A stretch of 46,978 bases of DNA from Pseudoalteromonas fuliginea (GTDB lineage: Bacteria; Pseudomonadota; Gammaproteobacteria; Enterobacterales; Alteromonadaceae): positions 1 through 46,978 of the forward strand of contig NZ_JJNZ01000018.1 in assembly GCF_000690055.1 (NCBI RefSeq), read 5' to 3'. Each line of letters opens with the position of its first letter. Within the stretch, counting starts at the first letter, position 1. Below, in pieces: positions 18,069 to 26,814 of the stretch. The notes under the pieces were generated by a model that was given only the letters and a program-made list of their open reading frames with translations, was not told the DNA's origin and did no database searches. The position numbers and the translations under genes are program-made.

Positions 18069-18750
18069 TTAAACTTTGACTTCATACATCAAACTATCTC
18101 GAAGTTTTTCGAACTGTAAGTTGACCTTATCATCTGCAATTATTAACTTATTTAGCCTGCATACCGTTTGGGATATGGCTGAATAATGTTGAACATTAAA
18201 AACAACGGCTAACGCTTTCAAATTTTGCCCTGTTAAATCTTGGCATAACTTTATGGCAAACATACAAGGTAAGTTTTTCTCTCTACGCCCTTTCTTAACC
18301 GTTACAATATCATGTGTATCTATACAAAAATATTTAGCTAAGTACGCAACAACATCATCAGTTGAACGCCTCTGAACAACAACGCTTTTTTCGTTGTCTG
18401 ATTTTGCAATATACCCCTTAATATTCTGAATAAATTCATCGCCGCCCAACACCGAAAATAACTTTTTAGCGCCATAAAAAGCACTTATTTCTTTATTGTT
18501 TTCATATTCAACAAACTGTTTGTACGCAGCATATTTGAGCTTTTTTCCTTGAAGCGAAAATATAAAGTCTCGAACTAACCATTTTGGCGTCGCTGTTTTT
18601 TTGATAAAAGCTGAATAGCTAGACCATTTATAGTCAATTAGCTCATCTACTAACGGTGTACTTGTTTCTATTGGGTTACGATGTATGTAACGACTAACGT
18701 GCAGTAAGTAATTATCAGCATCCACCAGCACCGCTTTGTTTTGCAATTCG
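18069..18750 (-). pseudogene. Truncated IS200-like/REP-associated (Y1) tyrosine transposase
   Basis: The first recognisable words, KAVLVDADNYLLHVSRYIHRNPIE and YKWSSYSAFI, are the C-terminal end of a Y1 (IS200/RAYT-like) transposase domain. The following 130 residues carry the helix-turn-helix tail usual in this subfamily (NLKALAVVFNVQHYSAISQTV). The N-terminal part of the Y1 domain, with the HUH motif and the start, is absent. The reading frame runs at about 18750 into sequence of another element, so the protein cannot be active. The enzymes of this group mobilise REP-type repeats, which are also present in this window. Confidence 0.8.
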
Positions 18751-18904
18751 TTATAACCCAACAGTTAAAAAATATTATCAACGAAAGCTGGCTAAAGCAA
18801 ACAAGGTAGTCGCTATTAAAACAGTTGCGCATAAGCTTGCAAGAGCGTGTTATCACGTGCTTAAAGACAATGTACCATTCGATGAACACAAGGCGTTTGC
18901 TTAG
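18751..18904 (+). pseudogene. 3' fragment of an IS110/IS1111-family transposase
   Basis: In plus-strand frame from about 18751 the sequence reads YNPTVKKYYQRKLAKANK, VVAIKTVAHKLARACYHV and LKDNVPFDEHKAFA, then TAG (18902-18904). This is the conserved C-terminal end of the transposase_20 domain of IS110/IS1111 elements. Everything upstream of it is missing and abuts the Y1 transposase remnant. The non-coding IS tail follows to about 19200, including a GGTTAACGTG (18923-18932) / CACGTTAACC (18981-18990) inverted repeat. Confidence 0.72.
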
Positions 18905-19200
18905 CGTCTATAAAACAAATTAGGTTAACGTGTTGAGCTAGTAATGGGGTTGGTAAAACCATTAGATTTGATTGAGCCTGCACGTTAACCGCTCATATTT
19001 TAAATACTGGATATGCCCAATGTTTGAGCCACAAAGGGTTGGTTATGTGTAAGCATAAACCACAGACTTGTTACAGCGCAGTGTGTAGACACAGCCAGAA
19101 ACTGGACTGACATTGGTACTAAACGATGACTGAGGCGAAAGCCAAGGGCCTTAATTAATCATCAATAATGCTTAATTAGACTGCCTAAATACATATGGCG
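18905..19200 (+). mobile_element. Non-coding 3' tail of the IS110/IS1111 remnant
   Basis: It contains a perfect 10-bp inverted repeat (18923-18932 and 18981-18990) 48 bp apart, and the sequence up to about 19200 has no ORF. It lies immediately downstream of the transposase fragment, where IS1111-type elements carry their right end. The exact boundary is uncertain. Confidence 0.5.
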
Positions 19201-19218
19201 TTCTTTATTCAAGGAACG

Positions 19219-19375
19219 GTGCATATTCACACCAATCGACGTCATTACTAGGTGCGTAGTCATATTTAAATTGAGTTTAAATAATAAGAACACTTGGTTT
19301 TTGAATAAAAAGATCAAGAAAACACAGCTGCGTGCTTGACCGGAACTTTCTAATGGGTGACCCCTTTGGTTTTCG
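19219..19375 (+). repeat. Direct repeat copy 2 (about 155 bp), paired with 17399-17556
   Basis: Near-identical to 17399-17556. It ends abruptly at TTTCG near 19375, where unrelated coding-like sequence starts. Confidence 0.8.
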
Positions 19376-19574
19376 TAACAGTGCCGGTCATGTTGAAATC
19401 ATACCACCATTTTTTTCTAACCACCTAATAAACATACCTTTTTATCTAAATTGCGAAACCAACAATCAAAAGCTTTTAATGTACTTATACGAAGTTAAAA
19501 CTAGGTTTCCTCAGCTATACAGGATAGTTGATGAATTCATGAGTATGGATTCAAATAGTCAGTGTGAAGGTTAA
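19332..19574 (+). pseudogene. C-terminal gene fragment fused to the repeat
   Basis: An open frame from a GTG inside the repeat gives 80 codons, but only the part after about 19375 looks protein-like: HVEIIPPFFSNHLINIPFYL, then KLLMYLYEVKTRFPQLYRIVDEFM. No ribosome site precedes the GTG. I read it as the 3' end of a gene whose front was replaced by the repeat. Family unknown. Confidence 0.45.
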
Positions 19575-19585
19575 CCTTCACACTG
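19560..19585. terminator. Perfect 26-bp palindrome between convergent genes
   Basis: The arms CAGTGTGAAGGTT and AACCTTCACACTG meet without a loop. They overlap the stop codon of the plus-strand fragment and lie 9 bp after the stop of the minus-strand ankyrin-like gene. It probably serves as a shared terminator, although U-tracts are poor. Confidence 0.5.
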
Positions 19586-19594
19586 AAAACTAAT

Positions 19595-20464
19595 CTACTG
19601 CTTAGATAGAGCGTCTCTTAGAGGTTTAAACCTATCATCAACTTTAAAGATCTCAACTTCATACAAATTACTGACAACTTCAGTAATTTCTGAGCTTGTA
19701 TATAAGTTGTACTCTAATAGGAATCTTATTGTTTTAGGTTTATTTTTTGATGAAGAACCTCTTTGTAATAATGAATAAATAACAGATTCTGTATGAGTAT
19801 CATCAAAACTGTTTTCTTCACTATTTATAGAAAACTTTTCAAATTTTACACCCAAAATTGATAGATATTCTGCTAATTCATAATTTCCATTTGCTAAAGC
19901 GCTATTGAACAAAGTTGTGTTGTCATCATTTCGGCCATAGGGATCTAACCCTAAGTTAATAAGAACTTCAAAATTCTTAGGGTTATGCCTGACTGAATAA
20001 TCAAGCATTGAGGAAAAGTTAAGATCAAATTGCATTTCAGCCAATTTATTAAAAAGCAATCCCGCATCATGTCCTTTCATACGAATTATCGAATCTAAAA
20101 TGGAAATGCCTTTTTCATTCCTCCTTTGTATGTCACTCTCACTTAGCTCACCTGCATCTAACATTTTTATTAATTGGTCCGTCAATGTAACACCGCTACT
20201 TTTTGATTCTTTATAAATATCCGCAATGGATAGTACATTAGAATTAGGCAGCTTTACCTTTTGAGTTTTTTCAGTATTCATTTTGGAATCAATAATCTTT
20301 TTGGGAGCGCCACTTTCAGACTCAGTTATCAAAATAGAAGAGTTATCTAATTTTCTATATGTGTTAAAAGATCCTATATCATTTGACTTTACAAACCATA
20401 AGGTAGTGACAACCCCAAAAAAAAAGGAAGTAACGCAAGCAAATACTGTTATATATTTTTTCAT
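19595..20464 (-). CDS. Membrane-anchored ankyrin-like repeat protein, 289 aa
   Basis: One N-terminal membrane helix (about 4-25, ITVFACVTSFFFGVVTTLWFV) is followed by a polar linker (about 30-85). A helical C-terminal region contains weak ankyrin-type repeats: NFEVLINLGLDPYGRNDDN, TTLFNSALANGNYELAEYL, then SILGVKF, and a less clear RFLLEYNLY. This predicts a periplasmic or inner-membrane-tethered repeat protein that binds another protein. Its ATG overlaps the TGA of the upstream gene by 4 bp (ATGA), which indicates translational coupling. It is the last gene of a three-gene operon starting at 21162. Function unknown; an immunity or scaffold role is only a guess. Confidence 0.75.
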   Translation of the reverse strand: MKKYITVFACVTSFFFGVVTTLWFVKSNDIGSFNTYRKLDNSSILITESESGAPKKIIDSKMNTEKTQKVKLPNSNVLSIADIYKESKSSGVTLTDQLIKMLDAGELSESDIQRRNEKGISILDSIIRMKGHDAGLLFNKLAEMQFDLNFSSMLDYSVRHNPKNFEVLINLGLDPYGRNDDNTTLFNSALANGNYELAEYLSILGVKFEKFSINSEENSFDDTHTESVIYSLLQRGSSSKNKPKTIRFLLEYNLYTSSEITEVVSNLYEVEIFKVDDRFKPLRDALSKQ

Positions 20465-20652
20465 TTTTTTGTTTCAGATTTCCTATCTAATTTCATTACA
20501 AGTAACCTAACCTCTACATAGACTAACAACCCTACAAACACATACTCAATATTATTGGGAATGAAATCCTGTTCAATGAAGCCATTAGATTTAAGATAGA
20601 AATATACCAACAGCCAAAAAACGATTACACTGGCAGACTTTAAATATTGCAA
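20461..20652 (-). CDS. Small two-helix membrane protein, 63 aa
   Basis: It starts at TTG (20650-20652), 6 bases after an exceptionally strong AAAGGGGGA ribosome site, which decides the start. It has two membrane helices (about 8-21, SVIVFWLLVYFYL; about 36-53, VFVGLLVYVEVRLLV) separated by a short acidic loop, and a basic tail ending in KK. It lies 15 bp after the Cys-rich secreted gene and overlaps the ankyrin-like gene by 4 bp. Not recognised. Its position and size would suit an immunity or accessory protein, but this is inference. Confidence 0.7.
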   Translation of the reverse strand: MQYLKSASVIVFWLLVYFYLKSNGFIEQDFIPNNIEYVFVGLLVYVEVRLLVMKLDRKSETKK

Positions 20653-20667
20653 GTTATTCCCCCTTTA

Positions 20668-21162
20668 TTAATTTGTACAATTCTGTAGTAATTTTTCACC
20701 TTGAACATCACACCACTTTATTGCTTTATGAACAAGGGCCGAACCAACTGCTCCGCAAAAAGATGCTCCTATCCCCCAAGTTATACGTCCACAAAGGACG
20801 CCAGCAGCAGTTGTGGTTAAAAAATACGTATCTTTACAGGACTCAATAGTTAGCTTTGCATTTTCTTCACATTGGTCATCTCTGTATACAATTTCTTTCC
20901 CAGTACAGTTCACATCAAAATGAAATGATTCTATAGGATCTACTGCAACAACATCATTAGCATCAAAATTCACTGTTTGTGTCCATCTAGGGGTATCTTG
21001 TGGATGATCACCGCAAACAAAGTCCCTAGTTTCTTCAGTTACTGCAAATTTGCAATAAAAATCAGTTAAACCAATATCTTCACCATCATAACAAAAGTCA
21101 GCAATTGCAGTGTCAGAAAAAACCGCAAGCAAAAAGCTTAAAAAATAAATATTAATTTTCAT
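20668..21162 (-). CDS. Secreted Cys-rich protein with Gly-rich hydrophobic segment, 164 aa
   Basis: The signal peptide covers about residues 1-21 (cleavage after TAIA). Ten Cys residues follow in the mature part, an even number that suits five disulfides. A C-terminal hydrophobic stretch of about 40 residues is rich in Gly and Ala (AAGVLCGRITWGIGASF, CGAVGSALVHKAIKWC), with GxxxG-like spacing. AAGGA precedes ATG 21162. It is first gene of a three-gene operon with the small membrane protein and the ankyrin-like protein. The family is not recognised. The small, exported, disulfide-rich form with a membrane-active-looking segment resembles some toxins, but no activity can be assigned. Confidence 0.75.
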   Translation of the reverse strand: MKINIYFLSFLLAVFSDTAIADFCYDGEDIGLTDFYCKFAVTEETRDFVCGDHPQDTPRWTQTVNFDANDVVAVDPIESFHFDVNCTGKEIVYRDDQCEENAKLTIESCKDTYFLTTTAAGVLCGRITWGIGASFCGAVGSALVHKAIKWCDVQGEKLLQNCTN

Positions 21163-21544
21163 ATTCGTCCTTGTCTAAGTTGTCACGTAAATGGTAACAC
21201 AAATGAGAATGAGATGAAGTACCATTAAAATAAAAACTTATCTTTAACACGTATACGAATTTACTTAATCCTAGTAGATGAATACCATTTAACTATAAAT
21301 TGAATGGTCTTTTATCGAATTAATGCACTCCATCAGAAAACATCATTGCGGCTATAATTAATTTACGGAGTTCGACTTTTCATCAAATAAAAACAACTGT
21401 AGCCGCTGAGTTGTTTCTAATAAATAATTTATCTGGTTAATTAGAGTTTGCGCTGTGACTCCAAATGATATTGTCAGTAGAGTGCTTGAGTGTAAGTTTT
21501 CATTTTTCTGAATAACTTCAACCCAGATACTGATTCATAATGCG

Positions 21545-21850
21545 GAGGGCCTGCTCTTGTTTCTTGCCAAGACCAAACACCAGCCTCACGTTTAACACCC
21601 TTCCCCGTCATCACGCCCTGAAAATAAGCAATTGATGAGTAATGCATTTCATGGATGAAATGAAAGCCATGCTTGCACATGGATGTGCTTTCATGACGTT
21701 TACGTTCACATCGATTGTGGTTTGAAGGATTAAGCGTGATGCTCGGGTGCGCTGAGAGTGTCCAGAGAGGGACCAGCGGCAGCCCCTCTTTGGCTGCTGT
21801 CGCCAGCGCGACAAAACCTTGAATAAGGTTTCTAATTTCTAGAAGTACCA
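21545..21850. repeat. Longest copy of the dispersed repeat family
   Basis: It shares CTTGTTTCTTGCCAAGACC, CACGTTTAACACCCTTCCC and CACGCCCTGAAAATAAGC with 17278-17400. It shares TGATGAGTAAT..ATTTCATG, ATGACGTTTACGTTCA and the closing AAACCTTGAATAAGGTTT hairpin (near 21815) with 11285-11460. ORFs that cross it are not conserved in frame between copies. The 380 bp before it (21163-21544) hold the promoter region of the cassette and an AAACAACT/AGTTGTTT inverted repeat at 21391-21416. Confidence 0.6.
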
Positions 21851-21904
21851 AACGTATTCGCGTTATCTGTAATAGTAACCTCTAGCACCTATTTAAATAC
21901 TTAT

Positions 21905-22000
21905 TCGGGCTATCGCCCGCGCGTCAGCAAGCTGTTCGCCAACAACAGTTAAACACCTTTTGGGCTTCGCCCAACACGCCAGCAAGCTGTGCGTCTACAA
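21905..22000. repeat. Two REP-like hairpin repeats
   Basis: Two tandem copies of a small GC hairpin (CGGGCTATCGCCCG; TGGGCTTCGCCCA) each precede the words GTCAGCAAGCTGTTCGCC or GCCAGCAAGCTGTGCGTC. They match the motif in the 1-305 units. Confidence 0.65.
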
Positions 22001-22015
22001 TGTTTAAACACACAC

Positions 22016-22045
22016 AAAAGCCGTTGCATTGCTGCAACGGCTTTT
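22016..22045 (-). terminator. Rho-independent terminator of gcvP
   Basis: AAAAGCCGTTGCA (22016-22028) and TGCAACGGCTTTT (22033-22045) form a 13-bp stem with a 4-nt loop, 72 bp after the gcvP stop, with T-runs on both strands. Confidence 0.88.
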
Positions 22046-22117
22046 ATAATTTTGATAAATTTTCAAACTATAATGGAACTTACTACCCATTAAAGGTCAA
22101 AAAATTAGTCTGTGCTC

Positions 22118-25009
22118 TTAGTCGCGATAAGTCTCAACCGCAGGGCATGAACATACTAAGTTACGGTCGCCGTATACGTCATCTATACGTGTAACCGTTG
22201 GCCAGAACTTGTTTTTAGCCACTGCAGGCACTGGGAATGCAGCGTAAAAACGGTCGTACGCGCGGTCCCATTCGTTACCTAATACGTCGCCTTGTGTATG
22301 CGGTGCAAACACTAGCGGGTTGTTTTCGATTGACCATTCGCCAGAGATTACTTTTTCAATTTCGCCTTTAATCGACACCATTGCTTCGATAAAACGGTCA
22401 ATCTCACCTTTTGATTCAGACTCAGTTGGCTCAATCATTAATGTACCAGCTACTGGGAACGACATAGTTGGTGAATGGAAGCCGTAGTCTTGCAAGCGCT
22501 TAGCTACGTCCATTTCAGTAATGCCTGATAGCTCTTTAAGCGGGCGTAAGTCAACAATACATTCGTGAGCAACACGGTTGTTACGGCCACGGTATAAAAT
22601 TGGGAAGTGCTTGCTTAGCTCATGCGTTAAGTAGTTAGCATTAACGATAGCCATTTCAGTGGCTTGTTTTAAGCCCTCTGACCCCATCATGGTGATGTAA
22701 GCCCATGAAATAGGTAAAATAGCAGCTGAGCCGTAAGGCGCTGCCGATACCGCACCGTTACCGATGTTAGTACCTGGTACGTTAATTACGCTGTGGTTTG
22801 GCATAAACGGCGCAAGGTGCGATTTAACACCAATTGGGCCAACACCTGGGCCACCGCCACCGTGTGGAATACAAAACGTTTTATGCAAGTTTAAGTGCGA
22901 TACGTCTGAGCCAATAAAGCCTGGGCTTGTTACGCCAACTTGCGCGTTCATGTTTGCGCCGTCCATGTAAACTTGGCCGCCGTGCTCATGAATAATGTCG
23001 CAAATTTCGCGAATTGTTTCTTCGTATACACCATGCGTAGACGGATATGTGATCATAATACACGATAAGTTTTCAGACACTTCCTCAGCTTTCGCTTTAA
23101 GGTCGGCCATGTCTACGTTACCGTTTTTGTCGCAGTTAACTACCACAATTTTCATGCTCGCCATTTGCGCTGATGCAGGGTTAGTACCGTGCGCAGAGCT
23201 TGGGATTAAACATACATTACGGTGTGCATCGCCGCGTGACTCGTGATATTTACGAATCGCGATTAAGCCTGCATATTCACCTTGCGCGCCAGAGTTTGGC
23301 TGAAGTGATACTGCATCGTAACCGGTAATGTTTACTAGCCAGTCGTGTAGCTCGTTAATCATTATTTGGTAACCCTCTGCTTGATCTAGCGGGCAGAATG
23401 GGTGAAGGTTTGCAAACTCAGGCCACGTAATTGGGATCATCTCAGCAGTCGCGTTTAGTTTCATGGTACATGAGCCTAACGAGATCATTGAGTGATTAAG
23501 CGATAAGTCTTTGCTTTCTAGTCGCTTAATGTAGCGAAGTATGTCTGTTTCGCTGTGGTAGCTGTTAAAGTTTGGATGCGTTAGTACTTCGTCGTCACGT
23601 ACTAAACTTGCAGGGATTGACTCGCTGCCATTTGCTTCAACGTCGGCTGCAATAGCGTCAACACTTAGGCCATGGCCTTCGCCTAAAATAATATCGAATA
23701 ACTCAGTAATATCGGCACGTGTTGTTGTCTCTGATACCGAAATTGAGTACTCGCCTTCGAGATTTGTTGCAAAGTTTACGCCTTTTGCAATTGCACGCGC
23801 TATTACGTCGTCTTTGCTATCGCTTACTACTGTTAGCGTATCAAACCAAGTGCTGTGCTTAAGTGCGATGCCTTTAGCTTTAAGACCACTTGCTAAAATA
23901 TCAGCAAAGCGATGTATACGCTGCGCGATAGTTTTTAAGCCTTGTGGACCGTGGTATACCGCATAAAACGCTGCCATGTTGGCAAGTAATACTTGCGCTG
24001 TACAAATGTTTGAGTTGGCTTTGTCGCGACGAATGTGTTGTTCGCGCGTTTGCATTGCCATACGTAGTGCGTCGTTACCTAAACGGTCTTTAGATACACC
24101 AATAATACGACCTGGTAATGAACGTTTGTACGCGTCACGTGTTGCAAAAAATGCAGCGTGTGGGCCGCCGTAACCCATAGGTACGCCAAAACGTTGAGCC
24201 GAACCAAGTACTACGTCTGCGCCTAGCTTACCCGGTGCTTTTAATAGTAATAAACTCATTATGTCGGCAGCAACACAGGCAATGGCCTTTTTGCTTTGTA
24301 CGCCAGCAATTAGGTCAGTTATGTCTACCACTTCGCCTGATGTAGTTGGGTATTGGAACAATGCGCCAAAAATATCGTGGTTTACGGCATCTTCTGCTTT
24401 ACCTACAATTATTTCAAAACCAAACTGCTCGGCACGCGTTGTTACTACGTCGATTGTTTGTGTGTGTACGTCGTCGGCAATAAAAAAGGCATTGGCTTTT
24501 TTAGCTTTTGATACGCGTTTTGCAAGGCCCATAGCCTCTGCAGCGGCTGTTGATTCGTCAAGTAGTGATGCACTTGCTAAATCAAGACCAGTTAAATCTA
24601 GGGTCATAGTTTGGAAGTTTAATAATGATTCTAAACGCCCTTGTGCAATCTCCGGCTGATACGGTGTGTACGCTGTATACCAACCTGGATTTTCTAGTAC
24701 GTTACGTAAAATTACGTGCGGTACGTTAGTTGGGTGGTAGCCTTGGCCAATGTACGATTTGAAAACTTTATTTTTGCTTGCTACTGATTTTAAGTAGCTT
24801 AGTGTTTCAACTTCAGTACGGCTTTGTCCAACTGTTAACGGTTGCTCTAGACGAATGCTAGCCGGTACAGTTTGGTCAATGAGCTCTTGCACACTCGATA
24901 CTTCTAAAGCACTTAGCATATCGCTTACTTGTGCTGGGCTTGGCCCAATATGGCGGCGAATAAAATCTTGCTTTTGCTCTAGTTCTTCAAGAGATTTGGC
25001 GTTTGACAT
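22118..25009 (-). CDS. gcvP: Glycine dehydrogenase (decarboxylating), P protein
   Basis: This 963-aa protein is full length for the single-chain GcvP (E. coli 957). The P protein is a pyridoxal-phosphate enzyme that decarboxylates glycine and passes the aminomethyl group to the lipoyl arm of GcvH. The N-terminal catalytic-like half (about 15-450) starts with FIRRHIGPS. The C-terminal half carries the PLP lysine in [19 protein letters not shown] (near residue 710), the Gly-rich loop, and [11 protein letters not shown] and HGTNPASA. The gene is last in gcvT-gcvH-gcvP, but a hairpin terminator lies in the 161-bp gap after gcvH. Part of its expression is therefore attenuated or depends on readthrough. 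Confidence 0.97.
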   Translation of the reverse strand: MSNAKSLEELEQKQDFIRRHIGPSPAQVSDMLSALEVSSVQELIDQTVPASIRLEQPLTVGQSRTEVETLSYLKSVASKNKVFKSYIGQGYHPTNVPHVILRNVLENPGWYTAYTPYQPEIAQGRLESLLNFQTMTLDLTGLDLASASLLDESTAAAEAMGLAKRVSKAKKANAFFIADDVHTQTIDVVTTRAEQFGFEIIVGKAEDAVNHDIFGALFQYPTTSGEVVDITDLIAGVQSKKAIACVAADIMSLLLLKAPGKLGADVVLGSAQRFGVPMGYGGPHAAFFATRDAYKRSLPGRIIGVSKDRLGNDALRMAMQTREQHIRRDKANSNICTAQVLLANMAAFYAVYHGPQGLKTIAQRIHRFADILASGLKAKGIALKHSTWFDTLTVVSDSKDDVIARAIAKGVNFATNLEGEYSISVSETTTRADITELFDIILGEGHGLSVDAIAADVEANGSESIPASLVRDDEVLTHPNFNSYHSETDILRYIKRLESKDLSLNHSMISLGSCTMKLNATAEMIPITWPEFANLHPFCPLDQAEGYQIMINELHDWLVNITGYDAVSLQPNSGAQGEYAGLIAIRKYHESRGDAHRNVCLIPSSAHGTNPASAQMASMKIVVVNCDKNGNVDMADLKAKAEEVSENLSCIMITYPSTHGVYEETIREICDIIHEHGGQVYMDGANMNAQVGVTSPGFIGSDVSHLNLHKTFCIPHGGGGPGVGPIGVKSHLAPFMPNHSVINVPGTNIGNGAVSAAPYGSAAILPISWAYITMMGSEGLKQATEMAIVNANYLTHELSKHFPILYRGRNNRVAHECIVDLRPLKELSGITEMDVAKRLQDYGFHSPTMSFPVAGTLMIEPTESESKGEIDRFIEAMVSIKGEIEKVISGEWSIENNPLVFAPHTQGDVLGNEWDRAYDRFYAAFPVPAVAKNKFWPTVTRIDDVYGDRNLVCSCPAVETYRD

Positions 25010-25116
25010 GTGTCCAGATTCCTATGATCCTAAATGCTAATGGGTAACTAGCATTAATTAAAATATTTGACGATTTAACAGTTCACTCAGTATGGGGTTG
25101 TGAGCTGTAAAATCAT

Positions 25117-25151
25117 AAAAGCCCCATTTTTATACATTAAACGGGGCTTTT
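25117..25151 (-). terminator. Intra-operon hairpin between gcvH and gcvP
   Basis: AAAAGCCCC (25117-25125) and GGGGCTTTT (25143-25151) pair around a 17-nt loop, just after the gcvH stop, with a T-run. It can lower transcription into gcvP. Confidence 0.75.
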
Positions 25152-25170
25152 AGTTATCTTCAAAAAATGA

Positions 25171-25560
25171 TTATTCTTCGTCGATAGTGTGCGAGTAACC
25201 TTCAGCGTCTAATAAGTTGTCTAGCTCAGACTCGTCAGATGCTTTAATACGGAATAACCAACCGTCGCCATAAGCGTCGTTGTTTACTGTTTCTGGTGAG
25301 TCTTCAAGTTCTTCATTAATAGCAACAATTTCGCCACTGATCGGTGCGTAAATATCTGATGCCGCTTTAACCGACTCTGCTACTGCACAGTCTTCGCCGG
25401 CGTCTACTTCGTCGCCAACTTCTGGTAATTCAACAAATACCATGTCGCCAAGAAGTTCTTGTGCATGCTCAGAAATACCAACAGTAAATGTACCGTCGCC
25501 CTCGTTACGAACCCACTCGTGTGAAGGTGCGTATTTTAACTCGCTAGGAATGTTGCTCAT
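25171..25560 (-). CDS. gcvH: Glycine cleavage system H protein
   Basis: This 129-aa lipoyl carrier, the usual length, has the biotinyl/lipoyl fold with the modified Lys65 in the word [13 protein letters not shown]. The N-terminal [10 protein letters not shown] and [22 protein letters not shown] are family marks, and the tail is acidic. It shuttles the aminomethyl group from GcvP to GcvT and then is reoxidised by lipoamide dehydrogenase. It lies 73 bp after gcvT; the gap contains a 10-bp inverted repeat (ATACCAATCA / TGATTGGTAT, 25591-25622). Confidence 0.97.
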   Translation of the reverse strand: MSNIPSELKYAPSHEWVRNEGDGTFTVGISEHAQELLGDMVFVELPEVGDEVDAGEDCAVAESVKAASDIYAPISGEIVAINEELEDSPETVNNDAYGDGWLFRIKASDESELDNLLDAEGYSHTIDEE

Positions 25561-25633
25561 TTTATTTGTCCTTTGGTTTATATTGGGAGGATACCAATCA
25601 AAATAATGATTGTGATTGGTATAACCAAATTAT

Positions 25634-26716
25634 TTAAATTATTGATTTACCGTTACGTACAAAGCTAGGCTTTACTACTTTAACGTTTACTAATTTTTTA
25701 CGCATTTCTACTTGAGCTGTATCGCCTGTTGAACGTGGTACACGTGCAAGGGCTACACTAAAACCAAGTGTTGGTGAGAAAGTACCTGAGGTAATAACCC
25801 CTTCACCACCATCAACAATTACTTTAGAACCGCTACGCAAAACGCCTTTTTCTTCAAACACTAAGCCAACAAGTTTGTCAGTGCTTTTTTCTGCGCGTTG
25901 CTTAACAAGCACGTCACGACCAATAAAGTCGCGATCTTCTGGTTCCCATGCAATGGTCCATGCCATGTTAGCTGCAAGTGGTGATACGCTTTCGTCCATA
26001 TCTAGGCCGTAAAGGTTCATACCTGCTTCTAAACGTAGCGTGTCGCGTGCACCTAAACCAGCAGGCGCTACACCTGCGTCTACCAGTTGTTGCCATAAAT
26101 CGGCTGCTTGGTCGTTCGGTACTACTATTTCGTAACCGTCTTCGCCAGTATAACCCGTTGTGGCAATAAATAAATCACCTACTTGAACACCAAAAAATGG
26201 CTTCATACCTTCAACAGCGGCTTGTTGCTCAGCATTTAAAAGAGTGGCTGTTTTTGCTTTAGCGTTAGGGCCTTGTACTGCAATCATTGCAAACTCTGGG
26301 CGCTCTGTAACAGTGACGTCAAAGTCGCTCGATATGTTAGCTAAATGCGCTAGGTCTTTTTCGCGCGTTGCTGAGTTAACAACTAGGCGGTAAAACGTTT
26401 CGCTAAAGAAATAAATAATTAAGTCGTCTATTACACCGCCTTGCTCGTTAAGCATGCCTGTGTAAAGCGCTTTACCTGGTACGGTTAATTTTGCAACGTC
26501 GTTAGCTACTAGCTTACGTAAAAATGCTTTTGCTTGAGGCCCTTCAATATCAACAATAGTCATATGTGATACGTCAAACATACCAGCGTCGGTACGCACG
26601 CTATTGTGTTCTTCTATTTGTGAGCCGTAGTTGATTGGCATTTCCCAGCCATGAAAATCAACCATTTTTGCGCCCGCTTCTAGGTGCTTAGCATGTAGTA
26701 CAGTTTTAGAAGTCAT
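25634..26716 (-). CDS. gcvT: Aminomethyltransferase, glycine cleavage T protein
   Basis: The 360-aa enzyme has the folate-binding N-terminal domain (about 10-260, with [26 protein letters not shown] and [15 protein letters not shown], which includes the catalytic Asp). The C-terminal GcvT domain (about 275-355) has [13 protein letters not shown]. It releases ammonia from the aminomethyl-lipoyl H protein and makes methylene-tetrahydrofolate. It is first of gcvT-gcvH-gcvP. The 98-bp leader holds the terminator of the upstream gene, and I see no glycine riboswitch there; there is not room for a full one. Confidence 0.97.
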   Translation of the reverse strand: MTSKTVLHAKHLEAGAKMVDFHGWEMPINYGSQIEEHNSVRTDAGMFDVSHMTIVDIEGPQAKAFLRKLVANDVAKLTVPGKALYTGMLNEQGGVIDDLIIYFFSETFYRLVVNSATREKDLAHLANISSDFDVTVTERPEFAMIAVQGPNAKAKTATLLNAEQQAAVEGMKPFFGVQVGDLFIATTGYTGEDGYEIVVPNDQAADLWQQLVDAGVAPAGLGARDTLRLEAGMNLYGLDMDESVSPLAANMAWTIAWEPEDRDFIGRDVLVKQRAEKSTDKLVGLVFEEKGVLRSGSKVIVDGGEGVITSGTFSPTLGFSVALARVPRSTGDTAQVEMRKKLVNVKVVKPSFVRNGKSII

Positions 26717-26773
26717 AACATTCCTTCACGTTTAAATTAACCCTGTTTAGGGCGTGGCTTAAATAGATATAAA

Positions 26774-26803
26774 AACAGGCAAGCATTGTTATGCTTACCT
26801 GTT
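26774..26803 (-). terminator. Rho-independent terminator of the GcvT-like paralogue
   Basis: AACAGG-x-AAGCAT (26774-26786) pairs with ATGCTT-x-CCTGTT (26791-26803); on the minus strand a T-run follows. It separates the paralogue from gcvT. Confidence 0.75.
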
Positions 26804-26814
26804 GTTTGTATTCG

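Noticed and set aside
21474..21851. ORF of 125 codons on the minus strand in the repeat region
   Set aside because: It crosses the dispersed repeat, whose other copies do not keep this frame, and the product has no protein-like pattern.
22764..24659. Several plus-strand ORFs opposite gcvP
   Set aside because: They are antisense frames of the strongly conserved gcvP and have Cys/Ser/Pro-rich artefact composition.
26717..26814. Possible glycine riboswitch before gcvT
   Set aside because: The leader is under 100 bp, contains a terminator of the upstream gene, and shows none of the conserved glycine-aptamer words.
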